Assembly (NCBI GenBank): GCA_947243795.1
Contig: OX365940.1
Span: forward strand, 620,001 to 684,000
Source: Saccharomyces uvarum
Lineage: Eukaryota; Ascomycota; Saccharomycetes; Saccharomycetales; Saccharomycetaceae
Length of the DNA stretch: 64,000 nt
Reading direction: 5' to 3'
Position numbers and translations under genes: made by a program. Shown one piece after another: positions 1 to 12,400 of this stretch; within the stretch, counting starts at the first letter, position 1; every line of letters starts with the position of its first letter. The notes under the pieces are model-generated. The model was given only the letters and a program-made list of their open reading frames with translations, was not told the origin of the DNA and made no database searches.

Positions 1-421
1 GATTATAGATACCTGTCTCGATATTGTGAGACCCAATGATAAAACTCCGCTGGACAACAGATGGCGTATGTCATCCATGTCAATCTTAGGTATGTGCCTT
101 CAAGTTAATGCCAAGGGCCTTCCGGAGCGAATCCATGATATGCTAGACTGCGCATTCGGGATATTACAATTAGAACAACCACGTAATCATCCTGAGGGCA
201 AGGATGATTCTTTCCTTATGAGAAGAAGTGCCGTACACTTGATACATGACCTGTTGTACAGTACGGGACTCGACATGCTCCCCCCCGAGTACAATTACGA
301 CAAGTTGAAAACACTGTTATCTTACGTGCATGATCAAGATGAAGATTACTTGGTCTGCGAACAGGTCAGCAGGCTCTTAACTGTACTAAATGAATTGTTC
401 ACAAGTTCTCTACACGTTTAA
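1..421 (+). CDS. RTP1: RTP1 C-terminal end (partial), RNA polymerase II nuclear-import factor
   Basis: The reading frame is open from base 2 to the TAA at 419-421, so about 139 C-terminal residues are present and the gene starts outside the window. An apparent start at base 26 is only an internal GTG. The fragment is alpha-helical looking and ends in a Leu-rich helix, as expected for a HEAT/ARM-type protein. It lies directly upstream of HSC82 on the same strand, the position of YMR185W (RTP1) in S. cerevisiae. Rtp1 (TANGO6 family) is known to help import assembled RNA polymerase II subunits into the nucleus. The identification rests mainly on synteny, because the fragment carries no catalytic motif. 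Confidence 0.85.
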   Translation, partial: IIDTCLDIVRPNDKTPLDNRWRMSSMSILGMCLQVNAKGLPERIHDMLDCAFGILQLEQPRNHPEGKDDSFLMRRSAVHLIHDLLYSTGLDMLPPEYNYDKLKTLLSYVHDQDEDYLVCEQVSRLLTVLNELFTSSLHV

Positions 422-593
422 AGTTATAATATTCTCTTTTAGTTTAGGCATACTTTATACAACGTTGCACTTCTATACTACTCTGTATTGATCATTTCTT
501 TTTTCAGAACGATGGAAATTGTCGAGAAAATAAAAAATGATTTAGCCGCCGATGTTAATTGGTTACCCGCATTCTTCTTTGGGCTTTTTTTCT

Positions 594-611
594 TTCTAGA
601 AGGTTAAAGAA
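594..611 (+). promoter_or_regulatory. Heat-shock element upstream of HSC82
   Basis: Four 5-bp units alternate in orientation: TTC at 594-596, GAA at 599-601, an imperfect TTa at 604-606 and GAA at 609-611. This is the nTTCnnGAAn arrangement bound by trimeric Hsf1. It sits about 195 bp upstream of the HSC82 ATG. Hsf1 control of Hsp90 genes is established knowledge; occupancy here is inferred. Confidence 0.8.
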
Positions 612-670
612 CAATTTTTCTCTTTTTTTCGAGGTTCCACCAACCGTTGGATAATGAGGGAGCAGAGTTG

Positions 671-678
671 TATAAAAA
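671..678 (+). promoter_or_regulatory. TATA box of HSC82
   Basis: TATAAAAA lies 60 bp downstream of the heat-shock element and 128 bp before the HSC82 ATG, in the usual place for a strong yeast TATA promoter. The whole 422-805 spacer serves as the HSC82 promoter. Confidence 0.75.
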
Positions 679-802
679 GAGTGGCATGTGAACTGTCGAT
701 CCTCAATATAGCACGGACTCTTGCATTATTTCTTGTGTGGTCTGTTGTTGTTTTGTCTTTTGCAAATTCTGTAAATCAACAAGAAAAATAGAATCAATCT
801 GA

Positions 803-2935
<2,133 letters not shown>

Positions 2936-3151
2936 TCGGTTTTTTCGTTTTCATGTCTTATATATTATATAAATTTGTTTACTTATTTTTACTATTTGTA
3001 ATAATGATACTGCTTTATGCACTCTTTAAAAAATTCTGTTCAATGTAAACAAATTATTAATGTGAATATCTTAGTCTCTTTCTGATGTAAGTATATGCAT
3101 TATAAGAAGAAACCAACTAATAGATACATATGTTTGTAATGTTATATATTG

Positions 3152-4462
3152 CTAGGCATATTCTGTTTGAACTTCCCTACAACTTTCTTCAACATAATGA
3201 TTGATCTTTTCAAGTTCTTGGCATCTTCTATAATTAGCGTAGAGCTTCAGACTTGACCAGCTGACGGCTGCAGTACCGCAACCTATAATATTGAAAATCA
3301 TTCTAAATTCCGAGGGAGAACAATTAGGTGACCATTCAATTCCGAACCTCTTTTGTATCCAGAGAAAAATGTTCAGCAGAAGACTTCCTGTACATTTACC
3401 AACAAACGGCCATATTATCTTTTCTGCTAAAACAGTATACCAACTGCGTTTAATAAAGAATTCATCAACAGAAACCCCCTGGTTAGCATTTTCAAAGTCT
3501 CCATGGTATAAATTTTCAGCACCTTTACGGATTAATCTTTTGTACATTAGGTCGAGAAACCTCTTAAAGGTAAAATTATAACAGAATGTGGCCAAATTCG
3601 AATATAGTATTATCTTAGGTAAACCTACCCCCTTGTAGTATTTGTTGCCGGCGGTTTTGACAATATTGAGGTATATCCATTTGAATAGTATTGCATTAGC
3701 ACTCACATTAGAAATATTACTTAAGTAATGCAAGAATCCATATATTATTACTGAAGAAGTCAGTGGAATGCTTAGTAAGCCACGTTCAGTTTGCGCATAA
3801 ATGTCCAACGCCTTTGTGGTACTTATATTCAACATATTTCTTAAAATGTTTTCAGGAAACAGGCAACGTAACTGCCATAGTCCAAGGTCAAAACTCGTCT
3901 TTTCAGGATTTAATAGAAATGAACTAGTGACGCCTAATGGGATCACGTACCGTGTGATTTTTTGCCATTGATAAAATAACGATAATATAAGGGAATGTAT
4001 GGTTACCGTGGGCCTCTTTATGAAAGTTGTCTTCTTACACTGGGGACACTCGCCAAATTTAAGCAAAACATAAGGTGGATGATTATTTCTTTTAGTATAG
4101 AGAGACATCAGATTAAGCATGTAATCGTTTTGAAATGGTACTGATTTTTGCCCCCAAATAGGTCGTGTGTCCCATATTTCAGTCAATGACAAAGTAGTCA
4201 TAAAATCATGATGCCCATCAACGAGGCACTTAAGACTGGTTATGATAGGTAGATCGGCACCCTTTGGTGAATTAGTTGGGTCTGAAAGGAAAAGCTCAAC
4301 ATGCATTTGATATAGCCATTTTATGTAGCAACGTTTATGTATTTGTAAGTTGCAACCGCATGTGTGCAGCAGCCATGTGCTATCATATGTGGATTCCTCT
4401 AGGCATACCCAACATATACACCTTTTTTTTTTTAAGGATGGGACAAAGTGGAATACTGCCAT
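3152..4462 (-). CDS. YMR187C orthologue: putative membrane RING-CH protein, function unknown
   Basis: A 436-residue protein starting at an ATG (4460-4462) and convergent with HSC82. It is the syntenic counterpart of YMR187C, which has no assigned function. The N-terminus shows C17-x2-C20, C35-x-C37, H42-x2-C45 followed by YIKWL, and a distant C139-x2-C142. This is the C4HC3 order of a RING-CH (MARCH-type) zinc finger, with an unusually long gap before the last cysteine pair. Several hydrophobic stretches follow (about residues 155-180, 225-250 and near 390), so it is probably membrane embedded. Many membrane RING-CH proteins are ubiquitin ligases. That function is inference here, and the long spacing could mean a degenerate finger. 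Confidence 0.85.
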   Translation of the reverse strand: MAVFHFVPSLKKKRCICWVCLEESTYDSTWLLHTCGCNLQIHKRCYIKWLYQMHVELFLSDPTNSPKGADLPIITSLKCLVDGHHDFMTTLSLTEIWDTRPIWGQKSVPFQNDYMLNLMSLYTKRNNHPPYVLLKFGECPQCKKTTFIKRPTVTIHSLILSLFYQWQKITRYVIPLGVTSSFLLNPEKTSFDLGLWQLRCLFPENILRNMLNISTTKALDIYAQTERGLLSIPLTSSVIIYGFLHYLSNISNVSANAILFKWIYLNIVKTAGNKYYKGVGLPKIILYSNLATFCYNFTFKRFLDLMYKRLIRKGAENLYHGDFENANQGVSVDEFFIKRSWYTVLAEKIIWPFVGKCTGSLLLNIFLWIQKRFGIEWSPNCSPSEFRMIFNIIGCGTAAVSWSSLKLYANYRRCQELEKINHYVEESCREVQTEYA

Positions 4463-4708
4463 GTTAGTTTGAGTATCGAACTGCTGAAGCTCCGTCCAAT
4501 ATAGCTCTTGTCTAAGACTATCTCATTTGGTTTGTCTATGGAGGTGGGGACGAGCGACTTACTCACACTTTCAACTCCACCTCGCCTGAAAATAGTTGAA
4601 TGCGATGGACGGTAAAGAGGCAAAAAAATGCTTTCTTTCTCATTTGAATATTCACGATGAGAAGTACATTATTTTACTATTTACGTAACGTAGTCTTGTA
4701 TGTATACA

Positions 4709-4716
4709 TATTTACA
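4709..4716 (-). promoter_or_regulatory. Puf3 recognition motif in MRPS17 3' UTR
   Basis: On the minus strand the site reads TGTAAATA, the canonical Puf3 element, about 50 nt after the MRPS17 stop codon. Puf3 is known to bind mRNAs of mitochondrial ribosomal proteins. Binding here is inferred from the motif and its position. Confidence 0.6.
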
Positions 4717-4767
4717 GAGTGGCAATGACCTTTGCTGGAAAGAAAAAATCGGGGTTTACCCCTTCCT

Positions 4768-5481
4768 TTATTGGCTTGATTGTTGTAGATCCAACATGAC
4801 ATGCTTTCTTAACAGATTCTTCTTTATATTCTTCTTTAGTGATAAAGGATCGTCAACACCGTGATCTTTTAGGAACTGATTACATTTCAGATCATCCAAT
4901 AATAGCTCAGATGTTTGAGATTGAATAGAATCAATCACACCTCTTTGTTTCTCCAGATCGAGCTCTATTTCAGATATATCCAACTGTAAGAGTTCCCTTA
5001 CGGTTTCCTGGGAAAACTCTTGGATACCGTACCTTTCTTTAATTTGCGATAACTCTTTCGGCGTAGATCCCTTGGATAACGCATCTTGAATTATTTTAAT
5101 GTCTTGTAATAGGGTAGTTTTCTCATTTGATTTGCTCTCCCTTGCTGATCTTTTGTCCAAAAACTCTTTTGCCTTCTGTGTTTCCTCCTTAGCAACGCTT
5201 AATTGAGCTTCAGATTCATATAGCGCAAACTGTTGACCTTTATTTCTGATAATCTCAGCAATGGCAAAGAACTTCCTCTTCGAAAGTGGCCTAGTCGCTT
5301 CTATTCTTACCAGGTCACCTTCCCTCGATATTCCGCCCTCGTCATGAACCAAATAGTCTCTTCTGTGGAACAATTCTTTATTAATTTTTTTATTAAACAC
5401 TTTTGTCTCTACACGCACTTTAACCGTTTTTTGCATCTTCCCTTGGGAGACGACCAGGCCTAAAAAATTTTGACGGGCCAT
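4768..5481 (-). CDS. MRPS17: Mitochondrial small-subunit ribosomal protein uS17m
   Basis: A 237-residue protein whose first ~90 residues are an S17-type OB fold ([12 protein letters not shown], then [11 protein letters not shown] and [14 protein letters not shown]). A fungal mitochondria-specific Lys/Glu-rich helical extension makes up the rest. Its length equals the S. cerevisiae protein as I recall it. It is a component of the mitoribosomal small subunit. The gene starts at the ATG complementary to 5479-5481 and shares a divergent promoter region of about 500 bp with GCV2. A Puf3 motif lies just beyond its stop, consistent with post-transcriptional control of mitoribosome genes. Confidence 0.97.
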   Translation of the reverse strand: MARQNFLGLVVSQGKMQKTVKVRVETKVFNKKINKELFHRRDYLVHDEGGISREGDLVRIEATRPLSKRKFFAIAEIIRNKGQQFALYESEAQLSVAKEETQKAKEFLDKRSARESKSNEKTTLLQDIKIIQDALSKGSTPKELSQIKERYGIQEFSQETVRELLQLDISEIELDLEKQRGVIDSIQSQTSELLLDDLKCNQFLKDHGVDDPLSLKKNIKKNLLRKHVMLDLQQSSQ

Positions 5482-5982
5482 TGTAACGTAACTCCGCTGG
5501 CTTCTTGTAATGTTTCCGATTCAGGTTCACCTCTTTGAACTCACACAAGTTGACTTTATTAGGTATTGCTATTAAAGACCTTTATGCTGGTATTGCCTGA
5601 AACTAATTCATATTTCAAGACTCAGAAAAAGAAAAAGGATTTTATGTTACCCGCCTCCACATATTGTTACCCGTATCTTTACTCTTGATGAAGGAAGACT
5701 CTTTTTAAGAGAGTCATGGTCTTTGGAGAAGTCACAGAAGTCAAGCATCGAGAAGCTGACGCTTTTGATAAGCTAATCGAAACGATCTCCACAAGTATAA
5801 ATGGGAATGCAACCTGCCCGTGTGCCTCAGTTTTCTGTTTCTCTTGATTGATAGCTAAGCACACAAGTAGCCGTTGTTTTCCGTATCTATTTACCTTATT
5901 GCTGCTGCTGCTGCGTGATCTACTCATCGATTTGACTACAGCTCTTTGAAAAAAAGGGAATCTCTTTATTGAACAAAGTAAC
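5482..5982. promoter_or_regulatory. Divergent promoter region MRPS17 / GCV2 with a Gcn4/Bas1-type site
   Basis: This is a 501-bp spacer between divergently transcribed genes. A GAGTCA hexamer (TGACTC on the other strand) lies at 5711-5716, the core recognised by Gcn4 and Bas1, which are known to activate glycine-cleavage genes. No RNA gene or other ORF of note was seen. Confidence 0.5.
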
Positions 5983-8900
5983 ATGTTTAGAACAAGAGTG
6001 GCCGCTATTTTACACAGGGCTACCGTCAGAACAGGCACAGGATGTGTTCCTCTAGTGAGAGCCAGAGGTTTCCATCGTAACTCCATTCTGCTTAGCCCAG
6101 CCGTTGCTGACGTATCGTCTACGGAATATAAAAAGATTTACAATCCAGACTTGAAGAATATTGATAGACCACTGGACACGTTCCCGAGACGTCACTTGGG
6201 CCCTTCTCCCAATGATGTGAAAAAAATGTTGAAGACCATGGACTATGACGATTTAAACGCATTTGTAGAAGAGCTTGTCCCACCTAATATTTTGAAGAAA
6301 AGATCCTTGAAACTAGAAGCTCCTAGTAAGGGATACTGTGAGCAAGAAATGCTGCAGCATTTGGAAGAAATTGCCAATAAAAATTCCTATAAAGTTAAGA
6401 ACTTTATTGGTAAGGGTTATTACGGCACGATTTTACCGCCGGTTATTCAAAGAAACCTATTGGAAAGTCCAGAATGGTATACTTCTTACACTCCTTACCA
6501 GCCTGAAATATCGCAGGGTAGATTGGAAGCTTTATTAAACTTCCAAACCGTAGTTTCCGATCTGACTGGTTTGCCCGTGGCAAACGCCTCATTGTTGGAT
6601 GAAGGTACTGCGGCTGGTGAGGCTATGCTACTGTCATTCAATATTTCCAGAAAGAAAAAATTGAAATATGTAATTGATAAAAAATTACATCAGCAAACAA
6701 AGAGTGTTCTTCATACAAGAGCCAAACCATTCAATATCGAACTTATCGAAATTGACTGTTCCGATACCAAGAATGCTGTCGAAGTCTTGAAGAACCCTGA
6801 CGTATCTGGTTGTTTGGTCCAATATCCAGCAACAGATGGTTCAATCTTACCTCCTGATGCAATGAAGCAACTTTCTGAAGCTCTACATTCTCACAAATCT
6901 TTATTGTCTGTCGCCTCAGATTTGATGGCTTTAACACTATTAAAGCCGCCAGCCCAATACGGTGCTGATATCGTCTTGGGTTCTTCTCAAAGGTTCGGTG
7001 TTCCTATGGGTTATGGTGGTCCTCATGCTGCCTTTTTCGCTGTTATTGATAAACTGAATAGAAAAATTCCTGGCAGAATTGTTGGTGTGTCCAAGGATCG
7101 CCTAGGTAATACTGCCCTGCGTCTAGCTTTACAAACTAGAGAACAGCACATCAAGCGTGACAAAGCAACTTCAAACATTTGCACCGCTCAAGCCCTTTTG
7201 GCTAATGTTGCCTCGAGTTACTGTGTTTATCACGGTCCTAAAGGTCTGCAAGATATTTCCAGGAGAATATTCAATTTGACATCGATATTAGCAAATGCCA
7301 TTAAAAATGGGGGCTCTCCTCACCAATTAGTTAACGAAACTTGGTTTGATACTTTGACCATAAAATTGGGCAACGGTTTATCTTCTGAACAGTTACTGAA
7401 TAAAGCTCTAATAGAGTTCAATATTAATTTATTTGCAGTCGATGCTACTACTGTTTCCTTATCTCTTGATGAAATAACTACTAAAAGCGATATTGAAAAT
7501 TTAATAAAAGTATTTGAGATTGACAATTCCTCAGAGTTTCTCTCAAAGGATTATTCCAACAACTTGCCAGCAGAATTTCAGCGTACAGATGACATTTTGA
7601 AAAGCGAAGTCTTCCATAAGCATCATAGTGAAACAGCAATGCTAAGATATTTACACAGGTTACAATCTCGTGATTTATCTCTTGCTAATTCTATGATTCC
7701 ATTAGGTTCCTGTACTATGAAGTTGAACAGTACTGTGGAAATGATGCCCATCACATGGCCACAGTTTGCCAATATCCATCCCTTCCAACCATCAAACCAA
7801 GTTCAAGGATACAAGGAACTCATTAGTTCCTTGGAGAAGGATTTGTGCAGCATTACGGGTTTCGATGGTATCTCTTTACAACCAAATTCAGGTGCCCAAG
7901 GTGAATACACCGGTTTGAGAGTTATTAAATCATACCTGGAAAGTAAAGGTGAAAATCATCGTAACATTTGTTTGATCCCCGTATCTGCCCATGGTACGAA
8001 TCCAGCTTCTGCCACCATGGCAGGTTTGAAAGTCGTACCTGTCAACTGTTTACAAGACGGTTCTTTGGATTTAGTGGATTTAAAGGCCAAGGCTGAAAAA
8101 CATTCTAACGAATTAGCGGCTGTTATGATTACTTACCCCTCCACGTACGGTCTATTTGAACCAGGTATCCAAGAAGCCATTGATGTCGTTCATTCGTTTG
8201 GTGGGCAAGTCTACTTGGATGGTGCTAACATGAATGCCCAGGTCGGTTTGACTTCACCTGGTGATCTCGGCGCAGACGTCTGCCACTTGAACCTACACAA
8301 GACATTTTCTATTCCTCACGGTGGTGGTGGCCCAGCCGGTGCCCCTATCTGTGTCAAATCACACCTAATACCACATTTACCCAAGCATGACGTTGTCGAT
8401 ATGATCACTGAAGTTGGTAGCAAAAATTCTATTGATTCGGTCTCCTCTGCTCCATATGGTAACGCTTTGGTGTTGCCAATCTCTTATGCCTACATCAAAA
8501 TGATGGGTAATGAAGCTTTACCATTTTCTAGTGTCATTGCCATGTTAAACTCAAATTATATGTTGACAAGATTGAAGGATCATTATAAGATTCTTTTCGT
8601 CAACGAATTGAGTACTCTAAAACATTGTGCTCATGAATTTATCGTCGACTTAAGAGAATACAAAGCTAAAGGTGTTGAAGCCATTGATATTGCCAAGAGA
8701 TTGCAAGATTATGGATTTCATGCTCCAACATTAGCTTTCCCTGTGCCTGGGACTTTAATGGTAGAACCAACAGAATCAGAAAACTTGGAAGAACTAGATA
8801 GATTCTGTGATGCCATGATATCTATTAGGAGAGAAATTGACGCATTAGCGTCTGGTCAACCAAAGGGACAAATCTTAAAGAATGCCCCTCATTGTTTGGA

Positions 8901-9087
8901 AGATTTTATTACTTCTTCTGATTGGGATACCAGAGGTTATACCCGTGAAGAAGCGGCTTATCCATTGCCCTTCTTGAAGTACAATAAATTCTGGCCAACT
9001 GTTGCTAGACTAGATGATACTCATGGTGACATGAATTTGATATGTACATGTCCTTCTGTGGAGGAAGTTGCAAGCGAAAATGATTAA
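5983..9087 (+). CDS. GCV2: Glycine decarboxylase P subunit, mitochondrial
   Basis: A 1034-residue pyridoxal-phosphate enzyme, the P protein of the glycine cleavage system. It decarboxylates glycine and passes the aminomethyl group to the lipoyl H protein. The N-terminus is rich in Arg, Ala and Thr with no early acidic residues, fitting a mitochondrial presequence. The N-terminal half carries RRHLGP and the conserved GGPHAAFFA and GRIVG segments. The C-terminal half has [28 protein letters not shown] and the PLP-binding lysine (about K773) in [15 protein letters not shown]. Length matches the S. cerevisiae enzyme as I recall it. The gene is convergent with SGS1. Confidence 0.97.
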   Translation: MFRTRVAAILHRATVRTGTGCVPLVRARGFHRNSILLSPAVADVSSTEYKKIYNPDLKNIDRPLDTFPRRHLGPSPNDVKKMLKTMDYDDLNAFVEELVPPNILKKRSLKLEAPSKGYCEQEMLQHLEEIANKNSYKVKNFIGKGYYGTILPPVIQRNLLESPEWYTSYTPYQPEISQGRLEALLNFQTVVSDLTGLPVANASLLDEGTAAGEAMLLSFNISRKKKLKYVIDKKLHQQTKSVLHTRAKPFNIELIEIDCSDTKNAVEVLKNPDVSGCLVQYPATDGSILPPDAMKQLSEALHSHKSLLSVASDLMALTLLKPPAQYGADIVLGSSQRFGVPMGYGGPHAAFFAVIDKLNRKIPGRIVGVSKDRLGNTALRLALQTREQHIKRDKATSNICTAQALLANVASSYCVYHGPKGLQDISRRIFNLTSILANAIKNGGSPHQLVNETWFDTLTIKLGNGLSSEQLLNKALIEFNINLFAVDATTVSLSLDEITTKSDIENLIKVFEIDNSSEFLSKDYSNNLPAEFQRTDDILKSEVFHKHHSETAMLRYLHRLQSRDLSLANSMIPLGSCTMKLNSTVEMMPITWPQFANIHPFQPSNQVQGYKELISSLEKDLCSITGFDGISLQPNSGAQGEYTGLRVIKSYLESKGENHRNICLIPVSAHGTNPASATMAGLKVVPVNCLQDGSLDLVDLKAKAEKHSNELAAVMITYPSTYGLFEPGIQEAIDVVHSFGGQVYLDGANMNAQVGLTSPGDLGADVCHLNLHKTFSIPHGGGGPAGAPICVKSHLIPHLPKHDVVDMITEVGSKNSIDSVSSAPYGNALVLPISYAYIKMMGNEALPFSSVIAMLNSNYMLTRLKDHYKILFVNELSTLKHCAHEFIVDLREYKAKGVEAIDIAKRLQDYGFHAPTLAFPVPGTLMVEPTESENLEELDRFCDAMISIRREIDALASGQPKGQILKNAPHCLEDFITSSDWDTRGYTREEAAYPLPFLKYNKFWPTVARLDDTHGDMNLICTCPSVEEVASEND

Positions 9088-9407
9088 GTGTATACTCGTT
9101 ACTTTGTGTATGTATATTAGTTGACGCATTATGCACATATGTAAACAAAATAAAATATTCAGAAAAAGTTTATAACGGAATCTTATTCAAAGAACACACT
9201 CATAGCTTCGATTATAGTACACTGAGATATATTTCACAAGTTGAAACTTCTGTGGAGTTCGTTTTATTTATATGCTGTATTATTGTGTATGCAATTACTA
9301 TAAAAGGTTAGAAAATTAGGTAAACATTCAAAAATGCATGCTTAGCTAATAGTATCGTATATATAAATATATGTATGCAATGTCACATGCTTTCTTTAAC
9401 TGTTAAT
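9088..9407. other. Convergent spacer GCV2 / SGS1
   Basis: An AT-rich 320-bp stretch between two stop codons, with repeated TATATA-like elements (for example 9359-9373) of the kind used as 3'-end efficiency elements in yeast. No gene or RNA was recognised. Confidence 0.6.
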
Positions 9408-12400
9408 TTATTTTCTTCTTCTGTAGTGGCCTTTATAGTTTTTGAAACCTCGCTTCCCATTAGCAGGTTTCTTAGTAGGCTTGCTAATCGCCCTTGTAGA
9501 TGCTTTTGCGCTTATCGAGCTCTTTGGTAATTGACTTTCTCTAATTTGGTTGATTATTTGTTCATTTTCCTTGACTTCATTAGGGTTAGCGTCAAAAAAC
9601 CTAGATCGTGTTCCTGTTGTGGGGATGATCTGATTGGTTGAACCGGATATTTTGTTGACGGACTCTTCATTTAATATGGTGTCGTACTTTTCATGTTCCC
9701 TGCTTGATCTTTTGTTGCTAAGATCAGCAATTGTGGCTTTGAAGTATTTAAATCTCCGACAATATTTATCCTCTATTGGACCCAAAGTTGCAAAGGCCGA
9801 CTCACTCATTGGCAAAATTGTCGCCATTTTCTTTAAGATAGAGTCGGGCATAAAGTTCCCAACTGGAGGAACCATTCTATTTCCTAAATTTAAAGATAAT
9901 TCTCTTAACCGGTCGTATGTCATTCGCAGATTATTTAGTTCTTGAGTCGAATGTAACTCGGAATTGTTTTTTAATGATATAGAATGTGATGTTTCCATTG
10001 TTGAACTACTGTAGGTATACGATCTTAAGTGTTCTTTCGCACTTATAAATCGTGCAGGATTAGCAGCTGTATTCCCCCCAATAGTTGTTGACCTTTGAGC
10101 TATAGCCGGAGTATTACCCCCATTTGATTGATGGCTCGAAGATGTTGAGGGACGAGAGTTTGGTGCCGATATCGTAAATTGCATCTTTATCTCCATTTTT
10201 CCACTGAGTAATTTTCTAGCATTGGGCCCAACTTTTACGTAACTCGAAGCAAACCCACTGTTATTCATGATAGAATACTCCTGTAAGACACGGATAGTAA
10301 TCAAATGAAAAAAAATTCTTTCGATTTCGGATTTTTGCATGGACTTACCAAGACCGTGTTCATCTAATGTATCGTGATTAGCCTGCACAATTTTGGAGGT
10401 TCTTGAACCTTTGAAAATGTCTTGACAATAAATTATGGTGACTCTTTCATTTTGAATACTCTCCACTAGTTTTACAATTTTTATGGCAGGATCCGTAACA
10501 TCTCTTTCCTCATTTATCACATTTGCACTATTCCTGCAATTGTCACAGTTCTTGTGACACAGTTTAGAATCAAAATCTTCATTGAAGTAGGATAGCACTA
10601 ATTTTCTTCTACAATCAGTAACGTTGTCACAGTATGCCATCACTTGCTGTAATTTATTTAAATGTTTTTCCTTATTTTCTCTGTCTAAATTCTTATCCTT
10701 TTGAATCATTGTTTGCATAGTTCTGATGTCTCTAAATGAAAAATAGGTGATACAATATGAATAATTGCCATCCCTACCGGCACGACCAGTTTCTTGGTAA
10801 TAGCCTTCTAGTGTTCGTGGCACGGTGAAATGGTAAACAAATCTAACATCGGGTTTATCAATTCCCATACCAAATGCGACGGTAGCACAAATCACTTGGA
10901 TTTCGTCAGCCTGCCACGCCTTTTGAACACTTAATCTTTCATCAGGTTCCATACCTGCATGGTAAAAGGCGCATTTGATGCCATTTCTCTGCATTTGGGC
11001 TGACGTTTGCTCACAAGATTTTTTAGAGTGACAATATATGATACCAGTTTCGTTTTTGAATCTCAATTTAACAGCGTCACAGATCTCGAAAATGGTATTT
11101 TTGGTCTTTTTTTTTACTTCGTAGTACAAATTTGTTCTATTAAAACTTTGCTTCAAGAAAACAGGATCCTTTAGTTCTAGATTATGAATGATATCCATTC
11201 TTACTTGTTCACTTGCGGTTGCAGTTAGAGCGATCATTGGAATATCGGGATATTCCCTCTTGAAGAATTTCAATTCTTTGTAATCAGGCCTGAAATCATG
11301 GCCCCAATTAGAAACACAATGGGCTTCATCTACAACAATACGGGCCAACTTTCCATCTGCATATAGTCTACTAATGGCTCTCTTACACTGTTCAGAAGCA
11401 CTAATCATTTCAGGGGATATATAAACCAAATCCAATAACCCATGAATAAACAAATTGAAAGTCTGTCTCCTTTGTTCGGCCGTCCCTTTCGAACTGAACA
11501 TGCTTGCCTTAATATTTTTATTCAACAAATGTTCCACTTGATCCTGCATCAGAGAAATTAAGGGAGAAACGACAATGGTAGTACCATGCGTTTTACCTAA
11601 CTTGACCACTGCAGGAAGTTGATAGCAAAGCGATTTACCACCCCCTGTCGGCATAAGAACAAAAACATCCTTACCTTGTAAGGTTGCATTTACTGCCTCT
11701 AACTGATTAGGTCTAAATCCAGGTAGTTTGAATATTTCATGCAAGCGGTATAAAACCTCATCCGACCAAGGATAAGTTGGACCTTTTGCCTTAGAGGACA
11801 GTTTAGACCTGCTCACTATATCACTTAGTGAAAAGTCGTCATCAAAATCATCTTCCTCACCTTTTTTTTGACTAGCATTCGATCTTTCTCTTTTAATCGT
11901 AGGAGACCAGGAGGGTGATTTCTGATCATCCGTAAGCTTCCTTTCTGTTATAATCTTCAGGTCATTGTCCAGTTCCTGAATATCTGCAGCTTGCGTTCTA
12001 TTTTCTCTTTCTTCGTCGAATCTTTCTAAATCGCTATCTGATAGGTTTTCAAAATTGTTATTGTTGTTATCTTCATCGTAATCACCACTTTCCTTTTCAC
12101 TGTCAATTAACTCTAAATCAGAATGTGACATGGGTAAGTTCTGGTTACCAAAGGAAAAACTTATGCTATCATCCAAAATTGCATCCCTTTCTAAATCGTC
12201 TTCCAGTAAATCAATATGCTCCACGTCTGTTTGCCTTTGACGATTGGATATATCACTCTGTGTTGTTGGGGAAGACAAAATAACTTGAACATTTTTATTT
12301 TGTGATAAAGTAATTGTGGATCTAGTATCGTCTTCTAGGGGATCTTCTTTAATGTTTGCACTACCATCTAGATTATCATGATAATCAGTATCTTGGGTGG

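Noticed and set aside
4432-4623. 63-codon minus-strand ORF between YMR187C and MRPS17
   Set aside because: Overlaps the YMR187C start in another frame, lacks any recognisable motif, and lies in promoter sequence.
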